Made by a program: the position numbers and the translations under genes. From Arthrobacter sp. TPD3018 (GTDB taxonomy: Bacteria > Pseudomonadota > Alphaproteobacteria > Sphingomonadales > Sphingomonadaceae), in the NCBI GenBank assembly GCA_003075315.1, contig QDFQ01000001.1:911998-975997 (forward strand): a DNA stretch of 64,000 nucleotides, read 5' to 3'. The notes under the pieces were generated by a model. That model was not told the origin of the DNA. It saw nothing but the letters and a program-made list of their open reading frames with translations, and searched no databases. Positions within the stretch are counted from its first letter, which is position 1. Each line of letters begins with the position of its first letter. Of this stretch, positions 16,523 to 25,874 are shown piece after piece.

Positions 16523-16977
16523 TGGCCGGCCGCTTCTACGACGACTGGCAGGTCGGCGACCGCCTGACGCACGATATCCGCCGCACCGTGACCGAGACGG
16601 ACAACCTCCTGTTCTCGACCATGACGCACAACCCGCAGCCGCTGCATCTCGATGCCGAAGCGGCGAAGGCGAGCGAGTTCGGCCAGATCCTCGTCAACGG
16701 CACCTTCACCTTCGCGCTGATGGTCGGCCTGTCGGTCGGCGACACGACGCTCGGCACGCTCGTCGCCAACCTCGGCTACGACAAATTGGTCATGCCCAAG
16801 CCGGTCTTCATCGGCGATACGCTCCGCGCCGAAACCGAAGTCGTGGAATTGCGCGACAGCAAGTCCCGCCCCGACGCCGGCCTCGTCACCTTCCGCCATA
16901 TCCTCCTCAACCAGCGCGACGAACCGGTCTGCCAATGCCTCCGCACCGCGCTGCTCAAGCGCCGACCCGCCCTTTGA
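16522..16977 (+). CDS. MaoC-family dehydratase
   Basis: 151-residue single hot-dog-fold protein of the MaoC/enoyl-CoA hydratase 2 family. The start is MAGRFYDDWQVGDRL, with the active-site-like segment NPQPLHLDAEAAKASEFGQ (Asp and His of the R-hydratase motif replaced by the LHLD pattern typical of mesaconyl/MaoC-like dehydratases), then LVNGTFTFALMVGLS. It overlaps mccA by one base (TAATG), so it is translationally coupled and may act on an acyl-CoA intermediate of the same pathway. Neither an HMG-CoA lyase nor a crotonase-type methylglutaconyl-CoA hydratase is in the window. The exact substrate is not known. Confidence 0.88.
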   Translation: MAGRFYDDWQVGDRLTHDIRRTVTETDNLLFSTMTHNPQPLHLDAEAAKASEFGQILVNGTFTFALMVGLSVGDTTLGTLVANLGYDKLVMPKPVFIGDTLRAETEVVELRDSKSRPDAGLVTFRHILLNQRDEPVCQCLRTALLKRRPAL

Positions 16978-16980
16978 TTC

Positions 16981-17055
16981 GTCATTGCGAGCGAAGCGCG
17001 GCAATCCAGAGCCGGACCAGGACGCCCTGGATTGCTTCGCTTCGCTCGCAATGAC
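16981..17055. repeat. inverted repeat pair, GTCATTGCGAGCGAAGCG family
   Basis: Hairpin-forming arms start 4 bases after the maoC stop, the position of a terminator. The spacer is the reverse complement of the 9969-10043 copy with one mismatch. Confidence 0.85.
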
Positions 17056-17173
17056 GATGCCGTTGAACGCCGCTCCACCCCACCCAAGTTTTTCTTGCGG
17101 TTCATCCCCTAGGTTAGTGGGCTATCCGGCCCCATCCGCTACCCAGCGCAACGATTCCAAAAGGGGCTGAACC

Positions 17174-19624
17174 GTGACCATCATCAGCGAACTCCTCGCC
17201 GCCGCCAGCGCCGCAGCGCTTGCCCAGGCGGCGCCGCAAACCGCACCGCAGACCGAACCCGCCCAGTCGGCACCCGTCGCCGACGCCGCCTCGACAGCCG
17301 ACGAAGGCCAGGACATCATCGTCACCGGCACCCGCGCCACCGGCCGCAGCCGCCTCGACAGCGTGGCGCCGGTCGACGTTCTGAGCGGTGCCAGCCTGCA
17401 GCGGCAGGGCACCACCGAACTCGCGACCGCCCTTGCCACGGTCGCCCCGTCGATCAATTTTCCGCGGCCTAGCGCCAACGACGCCACCGACGCGATCCGC
17501 CCGGCGACGCTGCGCGGCCTGTCGCCCGACCAGACGTTGGTGCTGATCAACGGCATTCGCGGCCACACCTCGGCCAACCTCAACACCAACGGCACGGTGG
17601 GCCGCGGTTCGGCAGCGGTCGATCTCAATACCATTCCGACCGTGGCGCTCGACCGGATCGAGGTGCTGCGCGACGGCGCCTCGGCGCAATATGGCTCGGA
17701 TGCGATCGCCGGCGTCGTCAACCTGCGCCTTCGCGAAGCCCGCTCGGGCGGCGGCGCGCAGGTGAATTACGGCTTCTACGACACGCAGGTCGATACCGCG
17801 AACAACAGCCGCCATGTCACCGGGGAGCATACCGTTACCGCCTCGGCATGGCAGGGCATCGGCTTCGGCAGCGATGGCTTCATCACGCTGTCGGGCGAAT
17901 ATCTGAAGCGTCAGCCGACCAACCGCGCCGACATCGACACCCGTGTTTCGCCCAACCGCGTCACCGGCCGCTATGGCGACCCGGAGGTCGAACAGTTCAC
18001 CGGCTTCGTCAACGCCGGCACGTCGCTGACCGACAATCTCAGCCTCTACGCCTTCGGCGGCTATCAGGACCGCGACACCCGCGGCGCGGCCTTCCCGCGC
18101 ATTCGCGCCGCCAACGCCAGCGCGACGACGATCGCCCAGCTGACGCTCGCCGGCGTTCCCAATGGCTTCCTGCCAATCATCAACACCAAGTCGAAGGATA
18201 TTAACTCGGCGATCGGCCTGCGCGGCACCGTGTCGGACTTCGACGTCGATCTGTCGCTGAGCTACGGCCGCAACACCGTCGACTTCCGCACGCTCAACTC
18301 AGCGAACTACGCTTATGGGTCGAGCACCCCCCGCAACTTCTATGATGGCGCGGTCGCCTACGATCAGTATGTCGCCGGCCTCGACGTGACCCGCAAGTTC
18401 GATGTCTTCCAGTCGCTGAACGTCGCCTTCGGCATCGAAGGCCGCCGCGAAGGCTATAAGATCACGCCAGGCGAGCGTGCTTCCTACGATTACCCGGCCG
18501 GTGCGACCGATGCGGTCGCCGGGTCGGCACCGGGCGCGCAAGGCTTCGGCGGCTTCGCGCCGCGCAACGCCACCAAGCGCAACCGCCGCAGCGGCAGCGT
18601 CTACCTCGACCTCGAAGCGCAGCTGACCGATGCGCTGCTGATCGGCCTCGCCGGCCGTGCCGAGGATTATTCGGACTTCGGCAGCACCGCCAATGGCAAG
18701 TTCTCGGCGCGCTACGACGTCGCGCCCTGGTTCGCACTGCGTGGCACCATCTCCACCGGCTTCCGCGCGCCGTCGCTGCAACAGCAATATTTCACGCAGG
18801 TCGCCTCGGTCGTCACCAACGGCGTGCCGATCCTGACCGGCACCGTGCCGTCGACCGATCCGGTCGGCGTGGCACTCGGCGGGCGTCCGTTGCAGGCGGA
18901 AAAGTCGACGAACATCTCGGTCGGCACCGTCATCCGGGCGGGCGGCTTCGACCTGACGGTCGACGCCTATTCGGTCCGCATCCGCAACCAGATCGGCCTT
19001 TCGGAAAATATCGCGGGCACCTTCAGCCCGGCGGTCGCGACGCTGCTCGCGCCGTTCAACGTGTCGGCGGCGCGCTTCTTCATCAACGGCCTCGCCTCGA
19101 CCACCAAGGGCATCGACGCGGTCGCGCACTATCGCTGGCGCACGGAGAGCGCGGGCGCGTTCGACTTCACGCTGGCGGGCAATATCAACAAAATTGACGT
19201 CACCCGCGTTCCCACCTCGACCGCGACGCTCAACCCGGCGCCGACGCTGTTCGCACGCAGCCGCGTCCTGACGCTGGAACAGGGCACGCCGGGCGAGAAG
19301 ATCACCGGCACGATCGACTGGTCGCTCGACAAGCTCGGCGCGCTCGCCCGCGTCACCTATTACGGCGACGTCAACCAACCGGGCACGCTGGCGAGCGGCA
19401 CCGCCGACGTCCACACCGGCCAGCACGCGATCACCGATTTCGAGCTGCGCTATTCGGCCCCTAAGGGTGCGCAGATCGGCCTCGGCGTCAGCAACCTGTT
19501 CGACGTCTATCCCGATCGCCAGATCGCGGCGAACAACTCCACCGGCGTGCTGGGCTTCCCTTATTACTCGCCGTTCGGGTTCAACGGGCGCTACCTCTAC
19601 GCCCGCGTCGGCATCAACTGGTAA
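17174..19624 (+). CDS. TonB-dependent receptor
   Basis: 816-residue outer-membrane active-transport receptor. After the N-terminal region comes a TonB-box-like stretch, EGQDIIVTGTR, common in sphingomonad receptors. The plug domain runs to about residue 190 (ATLRGLSPDQTLVLINGIRG, VEVLRDGASAQYGSDAIAGV). The beta-barrel ends in the aromatic RVGINW. It starts with GTG; a stop codon stands two codons upstream, so it cannot be longer. The putative signal peptide lacks the usual basic start (MTIISELLAAASAAALAQA has a glutamate and no Lys or Arg). The substrate is unknown; no transporter or regulator is next to it. Confidence 0.92.
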   Translation: MTIISELLAAASAAALAQAAPQTAPQTEPAQSAPVADAASTADEGQDIIVTGTRATGRSRLDSVAPVDVLSGASLQRQGTTELATALATVAPSINFPRPSANDATDAIRPATLRGLSPDQTLVLINGIRGHTSANLNTNGTVGRGSAAVDLNTIPTVALDRIEVLRDGASAQYGSDAIAGVVNLRLREARSGGGAQVNYGFYDTQVDTANNSRHVTGEHTVTASAWQGIGFGSDGFITLSGEYLKRQPTNRADIDTRVSPNRVTGRYGDPEVEQFTGFVNAGTSLTDNLSLYAFGGYQDRDTRGAAFPRIRAANASATTIAQLTLAGVPNGFLPIINTKSKDINSAIGLRGTVSDFDVDLSLSYGRNTVDFRTLNSANYAYGSSTPRNFYDGAVAYDQYVAGLDVTRKFDVFQSLNVAFGIEGRREGYKITPGERASYDYPAGATDAVAGSAPGAQGFGGFAPRNATKRNRRSGSVYLDLEAQLTDALLIGLAGRAEDYSDFGSTANGKFSARYDVAPWFALRGTISTGFRAPSLQQQYFTQVASVVTNGVPILTGTVPSTDPVGVALGGRPLQAEKSTNISVGTVIRAGGFDLTVDAYSVRIRNQIGLSENIAGTFSPAVATLLAPFNVSAARFFINGLASTTKGIDAVAHYRWRTESAGAFDFTLAGNINKIDVTRVPTSTATLNPAPTLFARSRVLTLEQGTPGEKITGTIDWSLDKLGALARVTYYGDVNQPGTLASGTADVHTGQHAITDFELRYSAPKGAQIGLGVSNLFDVYPDRQIAANNSTGVLGFPYYSPFGFNGRYLYARVGINW

Positions 19625-19644
19625 GCAGGGAGAGGCGGGGGACC

Positions 19645-21036
19645 TTACAGTCCCTCGCCACCTACCCATTGCGCGTGCGCAAACCGCCGCGCGAGCGTCC
19701 AATTCTGCTGGCGGATATCGGGCACCGCCACGACCTCCCACAGGTCGCCCCGCGTCATCGGCCCGATGCAGAACAGCCGGTCGTCGACCGTCCCGTCGGC
19801 ATGGATCACCTGCGACTGGTGGTCGACGTCCAGCCCGATGCGTAAGCTGTCGGGGCGGGCCAGCCCCGCGGCGATCAGCTGCCGCAGCAGCGGCTCCTCG
19901 GATCGCAGCAGGTCGCCCTGCGGCCCGGTGCAATTGACGATCCGCCGCGCCGACGTGACCTCGATCTCCTCGCTGCCCCGCGGTCGCCAGGTCAGCGAAG
20001 CGCCATCGCCCTCCGCCTTGGCCCCGACGATCCGCCCCGCCACGAACCGCAGTCGGCTGCTTTCGACCAGCGCATCGATCTTGGCCGCGATCGAGGGCGC
20101 CAGCCGATGCCGATGCACGTCCCAATAGGGCCGCACATGCCGCAGGAACCGCGCCCGCGTCCCCGCATCCGCCGCGCCCCACATCAGCTGCGTGACGGGG
20201 CGCAGCTCATCCACCGCAGCGCGCCAGCCGATCGTCGCGGCGCGGCTCCGCACATGCCGTACGAGCGCTGACAGCGTCCCCGCCGGCTTCTCGCGCAACC
20301 CTGGCTGCCCGGGCAGGTCGGCATGCGCCCGCGGCGACAGCCCGCGCCGTGACAGTGCCAGGATTTCGCCTTGGAACCCTGCCGCCTCAAGCGTCAGCGC
20401 CGCGTCGATCGCGGTCAGCCCGCTGCCGATCAGTACCACGCGATCGGTGTCAGTCAGGCCCGCCGCAATGTTGCCCGCCCAGGGATCGGACAGGTAGCAA
20501 CCCACCGGCAGCGCGGCCGGATCGAGCCCGCCCGGCGTATGCGGCGGCAGGTTCCCCAGCGCCAGCACCGCCGCATCCGCTGCAATGGCCTCGCCGCTCC
20601 GCAGCGACAGCGTCACGCCCCCGCCGCTGCGGTCGATCGCACACACCTCGCCCTCGACCAGCGCGATCCGCCCAGGATGCGCCGCCATCGCCGCGTCGAG
20701 CAGCCCGCGCAGATAGCGCCCATAGATCCGCCGGGAGACGAAGGTCTTGGCATCGCCCAGCCCCTCCGCCTCCAGCCAGCGCACGAAATGGCCGGGATCG
20801 TCGGGCAGCGCACTCATGTTGCCGGCGCGTACGTTCAGCAGATGCTCGGCATGCGCCGCGCTATAGGCGACGCCGCGCGCCATCTGGTGGGGGCGCCGCT
20901 CGATCAGCGTCGCGCGTGGCCCTTCGTGGCGCAGCAGGTTGATCGCGAACAGCGTTCCCGAAAAGCCGCCGCCGACGATGACGACATGCTCATGCTGGCG
21001 CGGCGGGGCGGGCGGGCAGTCCGGCAGGCTGGTCAT
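19645..21036 (-). CDS. FAD/NAD(P)-binding protein (putative oxidoreductase)
   Basis: 463-residue flavoprotein. The N-terminal Rossmann motif VVIVGGGFSGTLFAINLLR binds FAD. The following GVAYSAAHAEHLLNVRAGNMSA segment is typical of the PF13454 (FAD-NAD(P)-binding) family related to hydroxylating flavoproteins. A second dinucleotide motif, VVLIGSGLTAIDAALTLEAAG, lies near residue 200, and RRIVNCTGPQGD is near the end of the domain. The reaction and substrate are unknown. The gene faces the TonB receptor tail to tail, with 20 bases between them. It is co-directional with the MscS-type gene, 42 bases upstream of it, so the two may be co-transcribed. Confidence 0.85.
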   Translation of the reverse strand: MTSLPDCPPAPPRQHEHVVIVGGGFSGTLFAINLLRHEGPRATLIERRPHQMARGVAYSAAHAEHLLNVRAGNMSALPDDPGHFVRWLEAEGLGDAKTFVSRRIYGRYLRGLLDAAMAAHPGRIALVEGEVCAIDRSGGGVTLSLRSGEAIAADAAVLALGNLPPHTPGGLDPAALPVGCYLSDPWAGNIAAGLTDTDRVVLIGSGLTAIDAALTLEAAGFQGEILALSRRGLSPRAHADLPGQPGLREKPAGTLSALVRHVRSRAATIGWRAAVDELRPVTQLMWGAADAGTRARFLRHVRPYWDVHRHRLAPSIAAKIDALVESSRLRFVAGRIVGAKAEGDGASLTWRPRGSEEIEVTSARRIVNCTGPQGDLLRSEEPLLRQLIAAGLARPDSLRIGLDVDHQSQVIHADGTVDDRLFCIGPMTRGDLWEVVAVPDIRQQNWTLARRFAHAQWVGGEGL

Positions 21037-21078
21037 GGGGCGGAGCGCTATCCCCTTCGCCGGTGCCGGGCAAGCGGC

Positions 21079-23499
21079 TCAGGGGGCGCTGGGCTCGCTC
21101 GCGGCGGGTTCGGCGAGGGGGAGCGCGGACACTAGCTCCAGCTTCTGCGGCACGGTGCCGAGCTCGATGCCCTCCTCGCGCATCCGACGCAGCAGGACGA
21201 TCAGCACGTTGCTGCGTGCGCTATACGCCGCGCGCGGGCTTTCGACATGGGCAAAGCAATTGAAGCGGACGCGCCCGTCGGCGATCCCGTCGATATACGC
21301 TTTGGCCTCGGGCGTATCGAGGATCGCCGGTTCCGCCGCGAACGTCTCCAGCACCAGCTCGCGCACGCGATCGGCGTCCGCCTCGATCGGCACGGTGAAT
21401 TGCACCTGGATACGCCCCAGCGGCGCGCTCAGCGTCTTGTTGAGCACCGATTTCGTGATCAGCTCCGAATTGGGCACGATCAGCGTCGAATGGTCGGCGA
21501 GCTCGATCTCGGTCGAACGCACGTTGATGCGCTTCACGTCGCCCTCGTCGGTGCCGACGCGGATCAGATCGCCGATCTTGATCGGCCGCTCGGCGAGCAG
21601 GATCAGGCCGGACACGAAGTTGGACGTGATCGCCTGCAAGCCGAAACCGATACCGACCGACAGCGCCGACAGCAGCAGCGCGATCCGCTCCATCCCGATG
21701 CCGAGCGAAGCGAGCGACCAAATGACCGCGAGCGCGATTCCCACGTAGCGCGCGACCAGCCGGATCGAATTGCGCACGCTGCCGTCGAGGTCGGTCGTCG
21801 GCAGATAGCGCTGGTCCAGCCAGCCCATGAACTGCCGCACCAGGAACAGCCCGATGGCGAGCACCGCGATGAAGCGCAGGATGCTGCCGGGGGAAATCGC
21901 GATCCCGCCGATCTGCACGCCGCGCGCCAGCCCGCTCAGTCGATCGAGTACCGATCCAAAGCCCGCACCGAACGGGTACAGCACCAGCCCCAGCGCAATG
22001 GCGAGGATCGCCAGCCGCAGCGCCGCGGACAGCAGCACGCCGAACTGGTCGACCGCGCTGCCGCCCACGCCGACGCCGTGGCGCAGTGTCGTGCCGACGC
22101 GGCTGTCGCGCTGGAACAGGCTGGTCGCGACATCGTCGATGACGATCATCAGCAGATAAGTGCAGATGCCCAGCAGCGTCGCCCACAGCACGAACTGCAA
22201 CACCGTCGCCGCCAGCCCGATATAGCCCGCCAGCAGGGCCAGGCCCGCGCCCGTGACGACCAGCCACAGCGCCACCGTCGCCGCGCCCACGCCGACGCTG
22301 GTCGCCGCCTCCTGTGCATCCGCGCCATTCGCCGCAGCGCGCGCACGCAGCCGCCCGATCACCAGCAGCGTGCCGCCGATCAGCAGCAGATTGGCGATCG
22401 CCTCCGCCACCTGCGACGCCAGCAGCACCGGCGGGCTGGCGCCGATCGCGGTGTTGAACGCATCCAGCAGGATGACGACGAAGGTCAGCGCGGCGAACAC
22501 CCAGACCGTCGGCCGCAGCGCGGTCGCGACCGCATCGGTCAGCGGCACCACCCGCCACGACGGCTGGCGTGCCATCAGGAATGCGGCGCCCGCTGCGGCG
22601 GTGAAGCCCGAAAAGCCCGCAGCGCCGATCAGCGCGTCGGCCAGCTGGCTCCAGGCGGGGGCGATCAGCGCCGCCCAGCGCAACCCCTGCACCAGCACGA
22701 AGGCGGCGGCGGTCGGCATCGCCGTGCCGATCAGCACCCGCCACATCGCATTGGCCGATCGACGCACGCGATGACCCGGCGCGTCGCTGACCAGATAGCG
22801 CTGGCCGATCCCCCGCAGCCGCTGCCGCACGGGGAACAGCAGCAACAGCGCCAGCGCTGCGCCAAGCAAAGCGGTCCACGGCTTGCCCGCGCGCAGCGCG
22901 ACATCGCCCTGCGACCACTCGCGCCGCATCAGCGTCGCGACCCGGCGCGCATCGCGCGGCATCGCGGAGAGCAGTTCCTCCCAGAAAACGGGCGAGACGG
23001 GGGAGGGCGACCGGACCGAGATACGCTGCCCGATCTCCGCCGCCTGCGCCTCGTCGATCTCGGCGACCAGCTGCCCGGCCTCCACCGCGATCAGCTGCCC
23101 GCGCTTCACCTTCGAATCGAGCGCATCGCGCGCCTGCGCCAGCGCCTTGCGTTCGGCGCGAATGTCGGGCGCCTCGGTGACGCCGGCGGCCGGCGGCCCC
23201 AGCCCCGCGATCCGGGCATCGACCAGCGCCAGCTGCCCGCGCAGCTGATCCGCCGCATCGCGCGCGTCGCTTTGTGCGGCGAGCGCGCGCGTGCGCAGAT
23301 CGGCCCGGCCCGCCCGATCGACCTTGCCATCGAGCGCCGAATCGACCGCGGCAAGGTCGGTCTCCGCCCCGGCAAGTTCGCGGCTCGCTGTGTCGATGGG
23401 GGAGGGCTGGGCCAACGCCGGCATCGCCAGGGCAAGCAGCAGCATCGCCCATGTCTGCGCCACCGCCCTCGTCACCCTGCCCAAGCCGCCAACTCCCAT
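21079..23499 (-). CDS. large MscS-family mechanosensitive channel (DUF3772)
   Basis: 806-residue envelope channel. A signal peptide (LLLALAMPALAQPS) precedes a helical periplasmic DUF3772-like region up to about residue 165, rich in alanine, arginine and aspartate. About ten membrane helices follow. The conserved MscS core near residues 630-710 has GFGLQAITSNFVSGLILLAE and IKIGDLIRVGTDEGDVKRI, and the cytoplasmic vestibule includes LIVPNSELI. Larger MscS relatives such as MscK and DUF3772 proteins have this layout and release solutes on hypo-osmotic shock. It ends in a short Glu/Ala-rich tail. No regulatory site is evident. Confidence 0.92.
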   Translation of the reverse strand: MGVGGLGRVTRAVAQTWAMLLLALAMPALAQPSPIDTASRELAGAETDLAAVDSALDGKVDRAGRADLRTRALAAQSDARDAADQLRGQLALVDARIAGLGPPAAGVTEAPDIRAERKALAQARDALDSKVKRGQLIAVEAGQLVAEIDEAQAAEIGQRISVRSPSPVSPVFWEELLSAMPRDARRVATLMRREWSQGDVALRAGKPWTALLGAALALLLLFPVRQRLRGIGQRYLVSDAPGHRVRRSANAMWRVLIGTAMPTAAAFVLVQGLRWAALIAPAWSQLADALIGAAGFSGFTAAAGAAFLMARQPSWRVVPLTDAVATALRPTVWVFAALTFVVILLDAFNTAIGASPPVLLASQVAEAIANLLLIGGTLLVIGRLRARAAANGADAQEAATSVGVGAATVALWLVVTGAGLALLAGYIGLAATVLQFVLWATLLGICTYLLMIVIDDVATSLFQRDSRVGTTLRHGVGVGGSAVDQFGVLLSAALRLAILAIALGLVLYPFGAGFGSVLDRLSGLARGVQIGGIAISPGSILRFIAVLAIGLFLVRQFMGWLDQRYLPTTDLDGSVRNSIRLVARYVGIALAVIWSLASLGIGMERIALLLSALSVGIGFGLQAITSNFVSGLILLAERPIKIGDLIRVGTDEGDVKRINVRSTEIELADHSTLIVPNSELITKSVLNKTLSAPLGRIQVQFTVPIEADADRVRELVLETFAAEPAILDTPEAKAYIDGIADGRVRFNCFAHVESPRAAYSARSNVLIVLLRRMREEGIELGTVPQKLELVSALPLAEPAASEPSAP

Positions 23500-23596
23500 G
23501 CGTTGCGAAGCCCGCTGCCTAGTCGAAGAGGGGGCCGAAAGTCACGCGGGGTAAGGATGGCCGCCCGACGCACACCCTCACGCCAACCCCGTAACC

Positions 23597-23690
23597 GTCA
23601 TTCCTGCGCAGGCGGGAATCCAGACTGGCTGACCCGTCGGCCTTGTCGCCGCCGTCAGGGAATATGGATCCCCGCCTTCGCGGGGATGAC
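23597..23690. repeat. inverted repeat pair, GTCATTCCCGCG family
   Basis: Arms bounded by GTCA and TGAC occupy most of the 226-base gap between the mechanosensitive channel gene and xylB. Same family as 845, 3867 and 51179. Confidence 0.8.
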
Positions 23691-23725
23691 CGCGTGGGGG
23701 AGAGGCAGGTCGTCGCCCCAACCCC

Positions 23726-24508
23726 TCACCGCCAGCCGGCATCCACCCAGTAATTATGCCCCGTGCACATCTTCGCATCGTCGGAGCTGAGGAACAGCAC
23801 GAGCGCTGCCACGTCCTCGGGCAGGATGCGCCCGTCCAGGCACTGGCCCGCGACGATTTCCGCCTCGCCTTCGGGCGTGTACCATTTTTCCTGCCGCGGC
23901 GTCTTCACATTGCCCGGCACGACCGCATTCACGCGAATGTTGCTGCGGCCCAGGTCGCGCGCCAGGCTGCGCGTCAGGCCCTCGATCGCGGCCTTGGCGG
24001 TCTGGTAAACGATCAGGTCTTCGAGCCCCAAATGCCAGCTGATCGACCCGAAGTTGACGATCACACCGCCGCCCGCCGCCTGCATCGCCGGCACTACCGC
24101 CTTCGCGGCGAAGAACTGGTGGCGCAGATTGACGTTCATCCGCTCGTCCCAATAGGCAGGCGTGACGTCGGCGACCGTGTGGCGATCGTCGTTGCCGGCG
24201 TTGTTGACCAGCACGTCGACCCCGCCCAGCGCCTCCTGCAACTCGGCGAACACGCGGGCCACCGCGTCGAGGTCGGTCAGGTCCAGCCGCCGGAACAGCG
24301 GCACATGCGCCGCGCCTGCGCCCAATCGCTCGATGAGCGCCTGCGATTCGGCCTCGGCAACGTCGACGAAGGCGACCTTGGCGCCCTGCCGCACGAACGC
24401 CTCGACCAGCCCAGCACCGATCCCTGATCCGCCGCCCGTCACGATCACGCGCCGATCGCGCAGCGAGGGGTAGATCGCGCGGGTGTCGGTCATCGTCGTG
24501 TCGGTCAT
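23726..24508 (-). CDS. xylB: NAD-dependent D-xylose 1-dehydrogenase-like SDR
   Basis: 260-residue short-chain dehydrogenase. It shows the cofactor site TGGGSGIGAGL, NNAGNDDRH, the catalytic serine in FGSISWHLGLEDL, and YQTAK with the Tyr/Lys pair. From memory, long stretches are nearly identical to Caulobacter XylB (D-xylose dehydrogenase): ADVTPAYWDERMNVNLRH, VVPGNVKTPRQEKWYTPEGE and the C-terminal CTGHNYWVDAGWR. The reaction would be D-xylose to D-xylonolactone. The ATG overlaps the xylX stop (ATGA), so it is translationally coupled to a second Weimberg-pathway gene. L-arabinose or other aldopentose activity remains possible. Confidence 0.88.
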   Translation of the reverse strand: MTDTTMTDTRAIYPSLRDRRVIVTGGGSGIGAGLVEAFVRQGAKVAFVDVAEAESQALIERLGAGAAHVPLFRRLDLTDLDAVARVFAELQEALGGVDVLVNNAGNDDRHTVADVTPAYWDERMNVNLRHQFFAAKAVVPAMQAAGGGVIVNFGSISWHLGLEDLIVYQTAKAAIEGLTRSLARDLGRSNIRVNAVVPGNVKTPRQEKWYTPEGEAEIVAGQCLDGRILPEDVAALVLFLSSDDAKMCTGHNYWVDAGWR

Positions 24509-25647
24509 TGCAGCAGCCCCCGTGCGGCCAGATTGCGGATCAGCGCACCGATCCCGAAGTCCCATGCTGGCGCATCCTTCGAATGGACCACCCGGTTGAC
24601 CAGCCGCCCCAGCCGCGGCGTCGCGATCGCCACCGTATCGCCAACCTTATGGGTAAAGCCCTGACCGGCGACGTCGCGATCTTGCGTCGGCGCGAACAAG
24701 GTGCCCAGGAACAGCACGAAGCCGTCGGGATAATGATGCTCGCTCAGCGCCTGCCGCTTCAGTTCTTCGGGATCGCGGCTGATCTGGCTCATCGCGCTGC
24801 TGCCATCCAGCGTATAGCCGTCGGTACCCTCGATCCGCAGCGTGATCTCGGCGTTGCGGACGTCGTCCATCGTGAATTGGTCGTCGAACAGGCGCACGAA
24901 CGCGCCCAGCGAGCAGGAGGCGTTATTGTCCTTCGCCTTACCCAGCAGCAGCGCCGATCGTCCTTCGAAATCGCGCAGGTTGACGTCGTTGCCCAATGTC
25001 GCGCCCACCGCCTTGCCCTGGGCATCGACCAGCAGCACGACCTCGGGCTCCGGGTTGTTCCACGTCGAGTCGGACCGCACGCCGACGTCTGCGCCCCAGC
25101 CCACCGTCGACAGCACGGGCGATTTGGTGAAGATTTCCGCATCCGGGCCGATCGCGACCTCCAGATATTGCGACCACAGGCCCTCGTCGATCAGCGCCTG
25201 CTTCAGCGCCGCGGCTTCGGGCGATCCCGGCACCACCGCGCGCATGCTGCCGCCGATCCGGTCTTCGAGTCGGCCGCGCACTGCGGCCGCCGCGCTCGAA
25301 TCGCCACGGGCGCGCTCTTCGATCACGCGCTCCATCGCCGATACGGCGAAGGTCACGCCCGCTGCCTTCACGCATTGCAGGTCGATGGGGGAGAGCAGGC
25401 GGACCGGGCCGTCGACCGACAGGCCGATTGCATCGAGCGCACCGATCGCCTCGCCCTTGGTGGGATCGAAGGCGGCGGCGGCGACCAGATCGGCGATCGT
25501 CGGCGCGACGCGGCTCATGTCATGGACGATGCCGTCCACCACCAGCACGGGGCAGGGGCCGTCGCCGCGATCGATGCGGCCGATCCAGCGACCTTCGCGC
25601 CATTCCGCGCCCAGCGCGTCGGCAGGGTCGAACACACACGCAGTCAT
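24505..25647 (-). CDS. xylX: 2-keto-3-deoxy-D-xylonate dehydratase (XylX-like, FAH family)
   Basis: 380-residue fumarylacetoacetate-hydrolase-family protein. The C-terminal domain has metal-binding and substrate features such as FTKSPVLSTVGWGADVGV, TWNNPEPEVVLLVD, GNDVNLRDFEGRS and ALLLGKAKDNNASCSLG. It resembles Caulobacter XylX, which dehydrates 2-keto-3-deoxy-D-xylonate to alpha-ketoglutarate semialdehyde in the oxidative (Weimberg) route. It is immediately followed by the xylB-like gene, as in the Caulobacter xyl operon. xylD, xylC and xylA are not in the window. A LacI-type palindrome 40 bases upstream suggests XylR-like repression. Related FAH enzymes act on L-arabinonate derivatives, so pentose specificity is not settled. 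Confidence 0.85.
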   Translation of the reverse strand: MTACVFDPADALGAEWREGRWIGRIDRGDGPCPVLVVDGIVHDMSRVAPTIADLVAAAAFDPTKGEAIGALDAIGLSVDGPVRLLSPIDLQCVKAAGVTFAVSAMERVIEERARGDSSAAAAVRGRLEDRIGGSMRAVVPGSPEAAALKQALIDEGLWSQYLEVAIGPDAEIFTKSPVLSTVGWGADVGVRSDSTWNNPEPEVVLLVDAQGKAVGATLGNDVNLRDFEGRSALLLGKAKDNNASCSLGAFVRLFDDQFTMDDVRNAEITLRIEGTDGYTLDGSSAMSQISRDPEELKRQALSEHHYPDGFVLFLGTLFAPTQDRDVAGQGFTHKVGDTVAIATPRLGRLVNRVVHSKDAPAWDFGIGALIRNLAARGLLQ

Positions 25648-25685
25648 GGGCCGGAACTCTCCCGTTATTTGTCTGTCAATTTAGC

Positions 25686-25699
25686 GGTTAGCGTTACCA
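25686..25699. promoter_or_regulatory. candidate LacI/XylR-type operator before xylX
   Basis: Near-palindrome GGTTAGCGTTACCA (on the minus strand TGGTAACGCTAACC) upstream of the xylX start. It resembles the TGGTAGCGCTAACA-type operator of the Caulobacter xylose regulon (recalled, not searched). A TTAGCG direct repeat abuts it. No LacI-family gene is in the window. Confidence 0.45.
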
Positions 25700-25874
25700 C
25701 TCGTTGTTCTCAACCAGCCTGTCAACGCTTGCCGCCATGCGGGCCACGCTGGATCGGGCTTCGCGTGCCGTCACGGGTTGCCAATGGGGCATGTCGCTGC
25801 TAGGGGCACCGTTCGCACGGCGCGGACCCCTTGTCTGCGGCCGCATTAGCTATTGACCGGAGTGATTGGGTTTT

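Noticed and set aside
18299..20182. 627-residue reverse-strand frame opposite the TonB receptor
   Set aside because: No motif, shadow composition; spans the receptor end and the FAD gene antisense.
21247..23790. 847-residue plus-strand frame opposite the mechanosensitive channel
   Set aside because: Arg/Gln/His-rich without hydrophobic core or domain; a third-position shadow of the opposite strand.
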